Source of the DNA: Candidatus Bathyarchaeota archaeon
Lineage (GTDB): Archaea > Thermoproteota > Bathyarchaeia > Bathyarchaeales > Bathyarchaeaceae
Assembly (NCBI GenBank): GCA_020346825.1
Contig: CP070791.1
Span: forward strand, 414,446-425,390
Length of the DNA: 10,945 nt
Direction: 5' to 3'
The notes below the pieces were generated by a model, which was given only the letters and a program-made list of their open reading frames with translations, made no database searches and was not told where the DNA came from. Below are positions 5,255 through 10,945 of the stretch, piece after piece (position 1 is the first letter of the stretch; each line of letters opens with the position of its first letter). A program made the position numbers and the translations under genes.

Positions 5255-6889
5255 ATGGCCTACTTAACTACGCAAGCGGGGCAACCAATTCTTATCCTCA
5301 AAGAAGGAACTGCACGCAAACGCGGAAAAAATGCACAGAGAAACAACATTATGGCTGCTCGAGTCATTGCTGAAGTTTTGAGAACGACTCTGGGACCTAG
5401 AGGCATGGACAAAATGCTAATCGATAGTCTAGGCGACATAACAATAACCAACGACGGCGCAGCCATCCTCGACGAAATCGACGTAGAACACCCAGCAGCC
5501 AAAATGATGGTGGAAGTCGCCAAAACCCAAGACGACATGGTAGGCGATGGAACCACCACAGCGGTAATATTGTCTGGAGAGCTCTTACGGAAAGCTGAGG
5601 AAATGCTAAACCAGAACATTCATCCAACGGTTATTGTGGGAGGTTTTAGAAAAGCCGTTCAGAAAACAGTGGAAGCCCTAGACAAAGTTGCAATAACAGT
5701 TGACCCCAAAGATCGGGCGACCTTGAAAAAAGTTGCCGTAACTTCAATGGGAAGCAAAGCGGTAGGTGCTGCGCGAGATCATCTAGCTGAGATCGCAATA
5801 GACGCTGTGACACAAATCACTGAGCAGCGAGGCGAGAAAAGAATAGCTGACATAGATCACATTCAAATCATAAAAAAAGAAGGGAAGAGCCTTTTCGACA
5901 CGCAACTTGTGAGAGGCATAATTGTTGACAAGGAAGTTGTCCACCCGGGGATGCCAAAACGCGTCGAAAAAGCAAAAATCGCTCTGCTTGACAGCCCACT
6001 AGAAGTTGAGAAGACCGAGTTCAACGCCGAAATCAGGATACGTGACCCCACCCAAATGAAAGCTTTTCTAGACAAAGAAACTCGGATGATCAAGGAAATG
6101 GTTGAAAAGATCAAAAACTCAGGTGTAAAAGTACTATTCTGCCAGAAAGGCGTCGACGACATGGCTCAACACTTCTTGGCTAAGGAAGGCATCTTAGCCG
6201 CCCGAAGGGTTAAACAATCTGATATGGAGAAGCTGGCTAGGGCTACTGGAGGAAAGGTCATCACAAATCTAGATGATTTGAAGAGAGGAGATCTGGGAAA
6301 GTCTGGGCTGGTGGAAGAGCGTAAAGTCGGCGACGACAAAATGATTTTTGTAGAGAAATGCAGAGATCCCCACTCGGTGGCAATTCTAATTCGCGCAGGT
6401 CTTGAAAGAATGGTTGACGAGGCAGAGAGAGCCATGAACGACGCTTTGTCAGTAGTTGCAGACGTGATTGAATACAACAAGATAGTTGCTGGCGGAGGAG
6501 CCACTGAAGCTGAAATTGCGAAGATTCTTCGCTCCTATGCAACAAAAGTCGGTGGTAGAGAACAATTAGCCGTGGAGGCTTTTGCCGATTCCATAGAAAT
6601 CGTGCCCAAGACCCTGGCTGAAAACGCTGGCCTCGAGTCCATAGACATACTCGTCGGATTAAGGGCTGCTCATGAGAAGACGAAAGGCCACCTAATGGGC
6701 GTCAACGTTTTCACAGGCAAAATCGTTGACATATACAAGAAAGGAGTAGTTGAACCGTTAAAAGTGAAGGAACAAGCAGTGAAATCAGCCGCTGAAGTCA
6801 CATCCATGATCCTAAGAATTGACGACGTAATCGCAGCAACCAAACCCAAAGAAGCAGAAGCACCTGGAATGCCTGAAGAAGAATACTGA
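5255..6889 (+). CDS. Thermosome subunit (group II chaperonin)
   Basis: The 544-residue protein is full length for the family. Equatorial ATPase motifs are intact: [10 protein letters not shown] (45-54), NDGA (66-69), GDGTT (98-102), the likely catalytic Asp396 in NDALSVV, and GGGATE (413-418). The apical domain, with the helical protrusion that acts as built-in lid, covers roughly 215-365. Subunits assemble into a double ring that folds proteins in an ATP-driven cycle without a GroES partner. The C-terminus APGMPEEEY is short and acidic, with only one GM rather than a long GGM repeat. Only one subunit is encoded here; whether the organism has paralogues cannot be judged. It is transcribed from its own promoter. 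Confidence 0.98.
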   Translation: MAYLTTQAGQPILILKEGTARKRGKNAQRNNIMAARVIAEVLRTTLGPRGMDKMLIDSLGDITITNDGAAILDEIDVEHPAAKMMVEVAKTQDDMVGDGTTTAVILSGELLRKAEEMLNQNIHPTVIVGGFRKAVQKTVEALDKVAITVDPKDRATLKKVAVTSMGSKAVGAARDHLAEIAIDAVTQITEQRGEKRIADIDHIQIIKKEGKSLFDTQLVRGIIVDKEVVHPGMPKRVEKAKIALLDSPLEVEKTEFNAEIRIRDPTQMKAFLDKETRMIKEMVEKIKNSGVKVLFCQKGVDDMAQHFLAKEGILAARRVKQSDMEKLARATGGKVITNLDDLKRGDLGKSGLVEERKVGDDKMIFVEKCRDPHSVAILIRAGLERMVDEAERAMNDALSVVADVIEYNKIVAGGGATEAEIAKILRSYATKVGGREQLAVEAFADSIEIVPKTLAENAGLESIDILVGLRAAHEKTKGHLMGVNVFTGKIVDIYKKGVVEPLKVKEQAVKSAAEVTSMILRIDDVIAATKPKEAEAPGMPEEEY

Positions 6890-6933
6890 GAATATTGGCA
6901 AATCATCTCAATCCTTCGTTCTATGTGTCTACC

Positions 6934-6945
6934 TGCGCGCGCATA
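6934..6945. repeat. CG alternating tract, copy 3
   Basis: TGCGCGCGCATA lies between the thermosome stop and the tRNA promoter. The GCGCGCGC core is at 6935-6942. Confidence 0.6.
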
Positions 6946-7007
6946 GTGCGGCTAATATGAGGCAGATTATTTAGTACACGCACGCCTAATTCAAAGCACA
7001 TAAAAAG

Positions 7008-7017
7008 ATATTTATTT
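7008..7017 (+). promoter_or_regulatory. TATA box for tRNA-Glu
   Basis: GATATTTATT preceded by TAAAAA is centred about 30 nt before the first tRNA base, close to the usual archaeal TATA-to-start distance. Confidence 0.6.
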
Positions 7018-7065
7018 CTCAGAGGGATCCAATCTTCAGTTGCTCCGGTAGTATAGTCAGGTTAA

Positions 7066-7081
7066 ACATGAAATGGACCAT
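7066..7081 (+). other. Non-canonical tRNA intron in the D arm (16 nt)
   Basis: The fold around it is a near-ideal bulge-helix-bulge: central helix GGTT (7060-7063) with GACC (7076-7079), 3-nt bulges AAA (7064-7066) and ATG (7080-7082), and an intron helix CAT/ATG closed by a GAA triloop. Cutting after the second bulge base on each side gives ACATGAAATGGACCAT. Sliding the boundaries by a base or two also yields plausible D stems (one gives a perfect GTAT/ATAT), so exact ends are uncertain. Confidence 0.7.
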
Positions 7082-7097
7082 GTATGACGGCCTCTCG

Positions 7098-7115
7098 TCT
7101 CCAAATGAGGAAGAA
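7098..7115 (+). other. Canonical tRNA intron between positions 37 and 38 (18 nt)
   Basis: The exon side ends CTCTCG and resumes with A38. The intron has a CTC/GAG helix with a CAAAT loop. The central helix CTCT/GAAG contains one C-A mismatch, so the bulge-helix-bulge is relaxed rather than strict. The position is the commonest one for archaeal tRNA introns. Confidence 0.75.
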
Positions 7116-7192
7116 AGCCGTCGACCCGGGTTCAAATCCCGGCCGGAGCACCATCTTTGTGTATGAGATAGCCTTATGGCTGTTGATATCCC

Positions 7193-7211
7193 CGCGCATT
7201 GCGCGCGCATG
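7193..7211. repeat. CG alternating tract, copy 4
   Basis: CGCGCATTGCGCGCGCATGG: two CG runs separated by ATT, with the GCGCGCGC core at 7201-7208, followed by ATGGTGGG. It lies just before the structured element at 7214. Confidence 0.6.
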
Positions 7212-7213
7212 GT

Positions 7214-7279
7214 GGGAAGAAGTTAGCATTCAGATTTGGAAAATCTCGGAACCATAAAACCTAACCTTCCCTCTTTTTT
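7214..7279 (+). ncRNA. Hairpin with T-run: candidate structured RNA or intrinsic-type terminator
   Basis: GGGAAG (7214-7219) pairs with CTTCCC (7266-7271) and GTTAG (7222-7226) with CTAAC (7261-7265), an 11-bp stem with a 2-nt AA bulge. Inside is a second hairpin AGATTT-GGA-AAATCT (7232-7246) and an unpaired A-rich segment. Six T follow at 7274-7279. It may be the 3' end of a small RNA or a terminator for the tRNA transcript 60 nt upstream. No C/D boxes and no ACA tail at the expected place were seen, so it is not a typical guide RNA. Confidence 0.4.
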
Positions 7280-7487
7280 CATTATTTTGTTTATTGATTT
7301 TCTTTATGGAAACAGTCAATACAAATGCCAATTATCTTAACGTTTTGAAGAGGTTGCCGTAAAAGTAGAGCCTTTCCCAGCATGGTCACATAACCTAAAG
7401 GTTTTCTACACTTCCTATATCTTATCAATTTGGCATTACTCAACATTTCCCCAAGAACAGTTGACTATCAGATGATTCATAAGCTAG

Positions 7488-7535
7488 AGAGGTTGAGGGG
7501 TTTCCTCTGCATGTATGCTTCAACCTTTGAAACCT
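7488..7535 (+). other. Pseudoknot-like complementary segments
   Basis: AGAGGTTGA (7488-7496) can pair with TCAACCTTT (7520-7528), and GGTTTC (7499-7504) with GAAACC (7529-7534). The order A, B, A', B' is that of an H-type pseudoknot, or of two alternative hairpins. Part of the pairing reflects related GGTT/AACC words, so chance is possible. Confidence 0.3.
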
Positions 7536-7550
7536 AAAACATGTATGCTT
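7510..7550. repeat. 11-bp direct repeat CATGTATGCTT
   Basis: Exact copies at 7510-7520 and 7540-7550, 30 nt apart start to start; a partial third copy CATGCTT begins at 7564. No longer array is present. Confidence 0.5.
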
Positions 7551-7587
7551 TGTTACATTTCGTCATGCTTTGACTAAATCCAATCGA

Positions 7588-7607
7588 GCGCGCGCTTGCA
7601 TGGGTGT
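7588..7607. repeat. CG alternating tract (copy 5) joined to TGCATGGGTGT
   Basis: GCGCGCGC (7588-7595) is followed by TGCATGGGTGT at 7597-7607. The same 11-mer recurs at 9250-9260, so copies flank the radical SAM gene on both sides. Confidence 0.6.
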
Positions 7608-7627
7608 GGTTATTCGAGATTGCTGGA

Positions 7628-9172
7628 TTATTCGCGCAATCCTGAGAATTTCAGTATAGGCTTCAGTATCTTTCCGCCATGTTTCCACCGATAGTATATC
7701 GCATAGATCGTCATTGCAACGAGCTTTATCTTCCAATACTCTTTTTCTGAAACGAAAACTTCTATGTTGCGTTTCCAGCAGGTGGCTATGAGTTCCCATT
7801 GTAGTGGTGTTAAACGTTTCAAGTCCATATGACGAGCCGCTCTGAGCAAACAATCTTCTTCAGAAGTGAACAGCAAGGGCACGTAGAACACTTTGCTGTG
7901 TTTCAGTTTGTCCAGTAATTCAAGCGTAGCAATTGTATCCTTCTGAGTTTCCTCGGGTAAGCCAATTATTAGTGTTGCCAACGGCCAAATACGGTTCTCG
8001 TTCATAATTTCGATTCCTTTTGTAACGACGTCATGCCATTCTTCGGGTTGATATGGCAACATCTTTCCTTTCATATGCTCATTCATGAGCCGAATGCTAC
8101 CCGTCTCCAAGCCAATTTCAACTGAGCTATACCTGTCACCGTTTGCAATCCACGGTGACTTCTCAAAAAGAATCGGACCAATCTCTTCGACCATTTCAGG
8201 ATCATAGACAACTGGTGCCAATGACGCGTGAGCAGGTTGAATATACCTGACCCCAGGCACAGAAGCAATCCGCTCAATCAACGAGACAATTGCTTCACGA
8301 TTCGGCACAAACCTTCTCTTAGATCGATACAAGAAAATGTCTTCACTCGCTAAAACAATCATTTTCGTGTCGTTTTTTGCGTTTAGCTTGACTTCTTTCA
8401 AGATATGTTCTAAAGGAAAGGAGTAACGTCTTCTCAACGTTGGGGAGCAGAACTTGCAGCCACGACCGCAACCACGCGTAATCTCCACGGTCCCAAAGAT
8501 CGATGGTTGTTCAATACAGGGAATCTCTTTTGGGTCTGGCGGCTTGGTTTCAATTACTGATGGAAGCTCTTCACCATTGAGAGCCATGCGGAAAATTCCC
8601 AGAGCTGTTTTTTCACCCTCACCCATAACGACGCAGTCTATTCCGTATTTCTTCTGCAACTTTGCTCGGTGAATTTGCCAAGCCCCTGGGCCACCTAAGA
8701 TTATTTTGGCGCCCCATTTTCGCAGAATTGGCTTCTCCACCACTTCTCTGAATTCAGCTGCTGCTATAGGTTCGCCACCAAAGCCTACAAAGGATGTGTA
8801 AGTTCGACTTACAAAACCAGTTCCAGCTGGCTCCATAGAAGTTATTCCAACAGCCTTTGTATTGGGTCCCACGACCTTTCGCAGATTATCCGGGTGTACC
8901 ACCACAACTTTTTCGGGGCCAAATTCCTTCATCAGCACGGCTTCGATTTTTCGTATTCCGTAGGGCGCGTATTTTACAGAACTGTCACCATTGCTGGGTA
9001 CCGGCGGATACCAATATTTCCTCAACAACCTCTTTGGAATAATGCCTGTTGGGAAACCTCCTGTAAACGCCCTGAAAGGATTGAGGTTGAAATCACTCAT
9101 GTCAGTGGCAGAGGCAGTGAGAACAATTGGAACTCCCTCAACTCGTGAGGAAACAAGGGCATCCTGTGACAT
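7628..9172 (-). CDS. B12-binding-type radical SAM protein (COG1032-like)
   Basis: From the ATG at 9172 the protein has 514 residues; an in-frame TTG at 9181 would add three. An N-terminal Rossmann-like region (about 15-215) carries MSDFN, YAPYGIRKIEA (68-78), VVVHPDNL, ILGGPGAW (158-165) and CVVMGEGEKTA, the layout of the cobalamin-binding domain in this family. The DxHxxG cobalamin-ligand motif is not evident, so B12 binding is by family analogy only. The radical SAM motif CGRGCKFC (Cys235, Cys239, Cys242) follows EITRG. IEIGLETGS-like VEIGLETGS (351-359) and IIGLPEET (402-409) continue the barrel. The C-terminus (about 445-514) is helical, with a hydrophobic patch near 482-494. Substrate unknown. 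No Shine-Dalgarno site precedes the ATG; the TATA-like sequence only about 30 nt upstream suggests a near-leaderless mRNA. Confidence 0.93.
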   Translation of the reverse strand: MSQDALVSSRVEGVPIVLTASATDMSDFNLNPFRAFTGGFPTGIIPKRLLRKYWYPPVPSNGDSSVKYAPYGIRKIEAVLMKEFGPEKVVVVHPDNLRKVVGPNTKAVGITSMEPAGTGFVSRTYTSFVGFGGEPIAAAEFREVVEKPILRKWGAKIILGGPGAWQIHRAKLQKKYGIDCVVMGEGEKTALGIFRMALNGEELPSVIETKPPDPKEIPCIEQPSIFGTVEITRGCGRGCKFCSPTLRRRYSFPLEHILKEVKLNAKNDTKMIVLASEDIFLYRSKRRFVPNREAIVSLIERIASVPGVRYIQPAHASLAPVVYDPEMVEEIGPILFEKSPWIANGDRYSSVEIGLETGSIRLMNEHMKGKMLPYQPEEWHDVVTKGIEIMNENRIWPLATLIIGLPEETQKDTIATLELLDKLKHSKVFYVPLLFTSEEDCLLRAARHMDLKRLTPLQWELIATCWKRNIEVFVSEKEYWKIKLVAMTIYAIYYRWKHGGKILKPILKFSGLRE

Positions 9173-9198
9173 AATCTGCAATTCTGGCAGGTTGATCT

Positions 9199-9210
9199 AA
9201 TAAGTTTATT
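9199..9210. promoter_or_regulatory. TATA-like, nearly palindromic element in a divergent promoter region
   Basis: AATAAGTTTATT reads similarly on both strands. On the minus strand it is about 30 nt before the radical SAM ATG; on the plus strand it is about 30 nt before the ATG at 9241. It could serve either or both directions. Confidence 0.45.
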
Positions 9211-9240
9211 GAAGCGATTATCATGATGGCATACGCTCGC

Positions 9241-9351
9241 ATGAATGCATGCATGGGTGTACTATCCGACACAATAATAACTAGGAATGTACTAGAGAAG
9301 TTGATAGCCGATCTTGAAGTAATTATGACGGAGGAATACGTTGTTGGATGA
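9241..9351 (+). CDS. Possible 36-residue upstream ORF overlapping the Lon-like start
   Basis: A frame with ATGs at 9223, 9226, 9241 and 9253 runs to a TGA at 9349-9351, overlapping the start of the Lon-like gene by about 10 nt in another frame. The C-terminal part (ITRNVLEKLIADLEVIMTEE) is a plausible charged helix. No Shine-Dalgarno site precedes the ATGs, but the TATA-like element at 9199-9210 could support leaderless initiation at 9241. The overlap would allow translational coupling. It could equally be an untranslated leader with a fortuitous frame. Confidence 0.3.
   Translation: MNACMGVLSDTIITRNVLEKLIADLEVIMTEEYVVG
9250..9260. repeat. Second copy of TGCATGGGTGT
   Basis: Exact 11-bp match to 7597-7607, here preceded by GCATGAATGCA instead of a CG run. 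Confidence 0.5.
9330..9334 (+). promoter_or_regulatory. Shine-Dalgarno site of the Lon-like gene
   Basis: GGAGG is 6 nt before a TTG at 9341 and 9 nt before a second TTG at 9344. No ATG is near, so it supports one of these TTG starts. Confidence 0.7.
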
Positions 9352-10945
9352 ATTACCTCTTGAAAAGATTAGAAAAGAAGTTGAACCCTCTGGAATGCTT
9401 TGTGAGACCACCAAAGAATTGACACCGCTTGAAGGGATTGTTGGTCAAGAAAGAGCTGTCAGAGCACTGAAGTTTGGTTTGGATATCAAGGAAAAGGGAT
9501 TCAACGTCTATGTCGCTGGCTCATCTGGAACAGGTAGGAAGACAGTCGTAAAGGATTTTCTAGAGGAGATAGCTAAATCTAAACCCATTCCTCACGATTG
9601 GTGCTATGTAAATAACTTTCGCAACCCATACGAACCGAAGGCTGTAAAGCTGCCTCCTGGACGAGGAAAAGAGTTTCAGAAGGATATGAAAAACTTCGTT
9701 GACGGAGTAAAGAGTCTGTTGCCCAAAGCCTTTGAAAGCGAGGATTATGCGTCAAAGAGGGAAGCTACTATAGGGACAATTGAAGAGGAGAGAAAGGAAC
9801 TTCTAACTCGACTCAACGAAAGGGCTAGAGAGGAAGGTTTTGTTCTCCGGAGCACCCCGATTGGAGTGCTCATAATTCCAGTAGTAAGGGGCAAACCTCT
9901 AAGCGACGAAGAAGTGTTGGCTCTGCCTCAAGAAACTAAAGATGCCATGGAAAAAAGGAGGGAAAGATTGAGGTCTGAATTGAGAAGTGCCATGAGGCAA
10001 CTTAGAGGGTTAGAGCGACAAGTGAACGAAGAAATTCAGAAACTGAATCGAGAAGTCGCCATTTTCGCTATCGGTCACCTAGTTGATGGTCTCTTAGAGA
10101 ACTACGAAGAGTTCTCTGACGTTAAAACATACCTTGATGACGTACGAAACGACATTCTTGAGAACCTGACCCAGTTTATAAAGGAACCTAAGGCTCCCCA
10201 GACTCCTTTCCCTATTCCCTGGATGAAGGAGCTTCCTTTCAGGAAATATGAAGTGAACGTGATAGTCGACAACTCAGACCTCAAAGGAGGTCCAGTGATA
10301 ATGGAACTCAACCCAACTCACCAGAATATGTTCGGAAGAATAGAGAAAGAAGCCCAGTTCGGCGTTCTTACCACCGACTTCAGCATGATTCGCGGCGGTT
10401 CGCTTCATAGAGCCAACGGAGGGTATCTAGTGTTACCAGCAGAAGACCTACTTCGCAACATATTCTCATACGACTCCTTGAAAAGAGCGCTAAAAAACAA
10501 ATGCGTCACCACTGAGGAAGCAGGAGAACGTCTAGGCCTCATAACCACAAAAGGACTGAGGCCCGAACCTATTCCTTTGAGCGCAAAAGTTGTCCTCATC
10601 GGGCACCCACGTCTCTATCAACAACTATATGCCTTGGACACGGACTTCAGAGAACTTTTCAAGGTCAAAGCAGATTTTGACACAACTATGAATCGAACAG
10701 AAGAGAATATCCAAAAATATGCGTCTTTTGTCTGCACTCTCTGCGGGAAGGAGAATCTAAAACACTTTGATGCCAAGGGACTAGCCAAAATAATCGAGTA
10801 TGGCTCCAGACTCGCGCGAGATCAACAGAAACTTTCTACCAAGTTTGGCGAGGTCGCTGACATCATCCGAGAGGCGAACTTCTACGCCCTGCAAGATCAA
10901 TCCGAGTATGTAGCTGCCAATCACGTTAGAAAGGCCCTTAATGAA
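9341..10945 (+). CDS. Lon-related AAA+ ATP-dependent protease-like protein (AAA_32 type), 3'-truncated
   Basis: The frame from TTG 9341 is open to the window end (535 codons), so the C-terminus, where the S16 Lon protease domain with its Ser-Lys dyad should be, is not seen. Residues 25-58 (LTPLEGIVGQERAVRALKFG...) lead into a P-loop, GSSGTGRKT (60-68), with Arg where a standard Walker A has its Lys. A charged, probably coiled-coil insertion spans about 130-240. A second conserved block includes NPTHQNMFGRIE (324-335), then DFSMIRGGSLHRANGGYLVLPAEDLL (346-371), which carries the Walker-B-like strand, and VVLIGHP (417-423). RELFKVKADFD (437-447) and GSRLARDQQKLS (488-499) fit the sensor/lid region. 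This is the layout of LonC-like/AAA_32 proteins rather than classical LonA or membrane LonB; no membrane segment is visible. Substrates are unknown. Confidence 0.9.
   Translation, partial: MLDELPLEKIRKEVEPSGMLCETTKELTPLEGIVGQERAVRALKFGLDIKEKGFNVYVAGSSGTGRKTVVKDFLEEIAKSKPIPHDWCYVNNFRNPYEPKAVKLPPGRGKEFQKDMKNFVDGVKSLLPKAFESEDYASKREATIGTIEEERKELLTRLNERAREEGFVLRSTPIGVLIIPVVRGKPLSDEEVLALPQETKDAMEKRRERLRSELRSAMRQLRGLERQVNEEIQKLNREVAIFAIGHLVDGLLENYEEFSDVKTYLDDVRNDILENLTQFIKEPKAPQTPFPIPWMKELPFRKYEVNVIVDNSDLKGGPVIMELNPTHQNMFGRIEKEAQFGVLTTDFSMIRGGSLHRANGGYLVLPAEDLLRNIFSYDSLKRALKNKCVTTEEAGERLGLITTKGLRPEPIPLSAKVVLIGHPRLYQQLYALDTDFRELFKVKADFDTTMNRTEENIQKYASFVCTLCGKENLKHFDAKGLAKIIEYGSRLARDQQKLSTKFGEVADIIREANFYALQDQSEYVAANHVRKALNE

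Larger units (their letters stand above)
7042..7150 (+). tRNA. tRNA-Glu (anticodon CTC) with two introns
   Basis: Acceptor halves GCTCCGG (7042-7048) and CCGGAGC (7143-7149) pair fully; discriminator A is 7150 and CCA is encoded at 7151-7153. The T arm is CCGGG-TTCAAAT-CCCGG, the variable region CGAC, and the anticodon stem ACGGC/GCCGT is perfect. Removing 16 nt from the D arm (7066-7081) and 18 nt from the anticodon loop (7098-7115) leaves a 75-nt tRNA with loop CTCTCGA. Anticodon CTC is at 7094-7096, reading GAG. The D stem then becomes GTAT/GTAT with two ordinary A-T pairs and two G-T wobbles. The sequence closely matches the usual archaeal tRNA-Glu pattern. Both introns would be removed by the splicing endonuclease acting on bulge-helix-bulge folds. 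Confidence 0.88.
7154..7627. other. Gene-free 474-nt stretch between tRNA-Glu and a radical SAM gene
   Basis: No credible protein gene is seen on either strand; the longer frames are composition shadows. The stretch holds the GC tracts at 7193-7211 and 7588-7607, the hairpin plus T-run at 7214-7279, a small palindrome AACC-TAAA-GGTT (7392-7403), a pseudoknot-like arrangement (7488-7535) and an 11-bp direct repeat (7510-7520, 7540-7550). The density of structure suggests one or more non-coding RNAs, unproven. Confidence 0.5.

Noticed and set aside
7214..7279. Structured element considered as a C/D or H/ACA guide RNA
   Set aside because: No RTGATGA/CTGA boxes were found, and no ACA follows the stem at the expected distance.
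7510..7570. CATGTATGCTT repeats considered as the start of a CRISPR array
   Set aside because: The repeat is only 11 bp, occurs twice plus a fragment, and no regular spacers or longer repeat follow.
7563..7853. 96-codon minus-strand frame beside the radical SAM 3' end
   Set aside because: Mostly antisense-frame shadow of the radical SAM coding region, without protein-like features of its own.

Overview
The window looks like chromosomal DNA from a TACK-type archaeon, plausibly a Bathyarchaeia relative. The lineage is an inference; the domain is well supported. Evidence for Archaea: a histone, a thermosome subunit, ribosomal protein eS17, a sulfur carrier of the MoaD/SAMP type, BRE/TATA-like boxes about 25-35 nt before several genes, Shine-Dalgarno sequences of both GGAGG and GGTGA type, frequent TTG starts, and a tRNA-Glu gene interrupted by two short introns with bulge-helix-bulge-like folds. 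GC content is moderate and gene spacing is loose, with short GC-rich alternating tracts in the gaps.

Layout. Positions 1-822 hold the 3' part of a radical SAM gene of the pyruvate-formate-lyase-activase-like group (+). Convergent to it, on the minus strand from 2157 down to 1044, lie eS17, an unrecognised helical protein and a MoaD-like carrier; the last two are 7 nt apart. Positions 2158-2926 are mostly gene-free but contain an overlooked 49-residue helical ORF on the minus strand (2569-2718). A plus-strand run follows: NifU-type Fe-S scaffold domain, a 69-residue conserved-looking helical protein, a macro-domain protein and a TatD-family hydrolase. Then come two separately promoted genes, histone and thermosome, the tRNA-Glu gene, and a 470-nt gene-free stretch with unusual RNA-like secondary structure. 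A large B12-binding-type radical SAM protein is on the minus strand (9172-7628). Divergent from it is a Lon-related AAA+ protein (AAA_32-like) that runs off the right edge.

How the parts fit. Most genes are housekeeping: Fe-S and sulfur-carrier chemistry, translation, chromatin, protein folding and proteolysis, ADP-ribose and nucleic-acid metabolism. No defence system, prophage, transposon or CRISPR array is visible. The points most worth a second look are the doubly interrupted tRNA-Glu with a non-canonical D-arm intron, a family of GCGCGCGC/Z-DNA-prone tracts that avoid the well-supported genes, a T-run-terminated hairpin downstream of the tRNA, a possible pseudoknot, and several very small ORFs.
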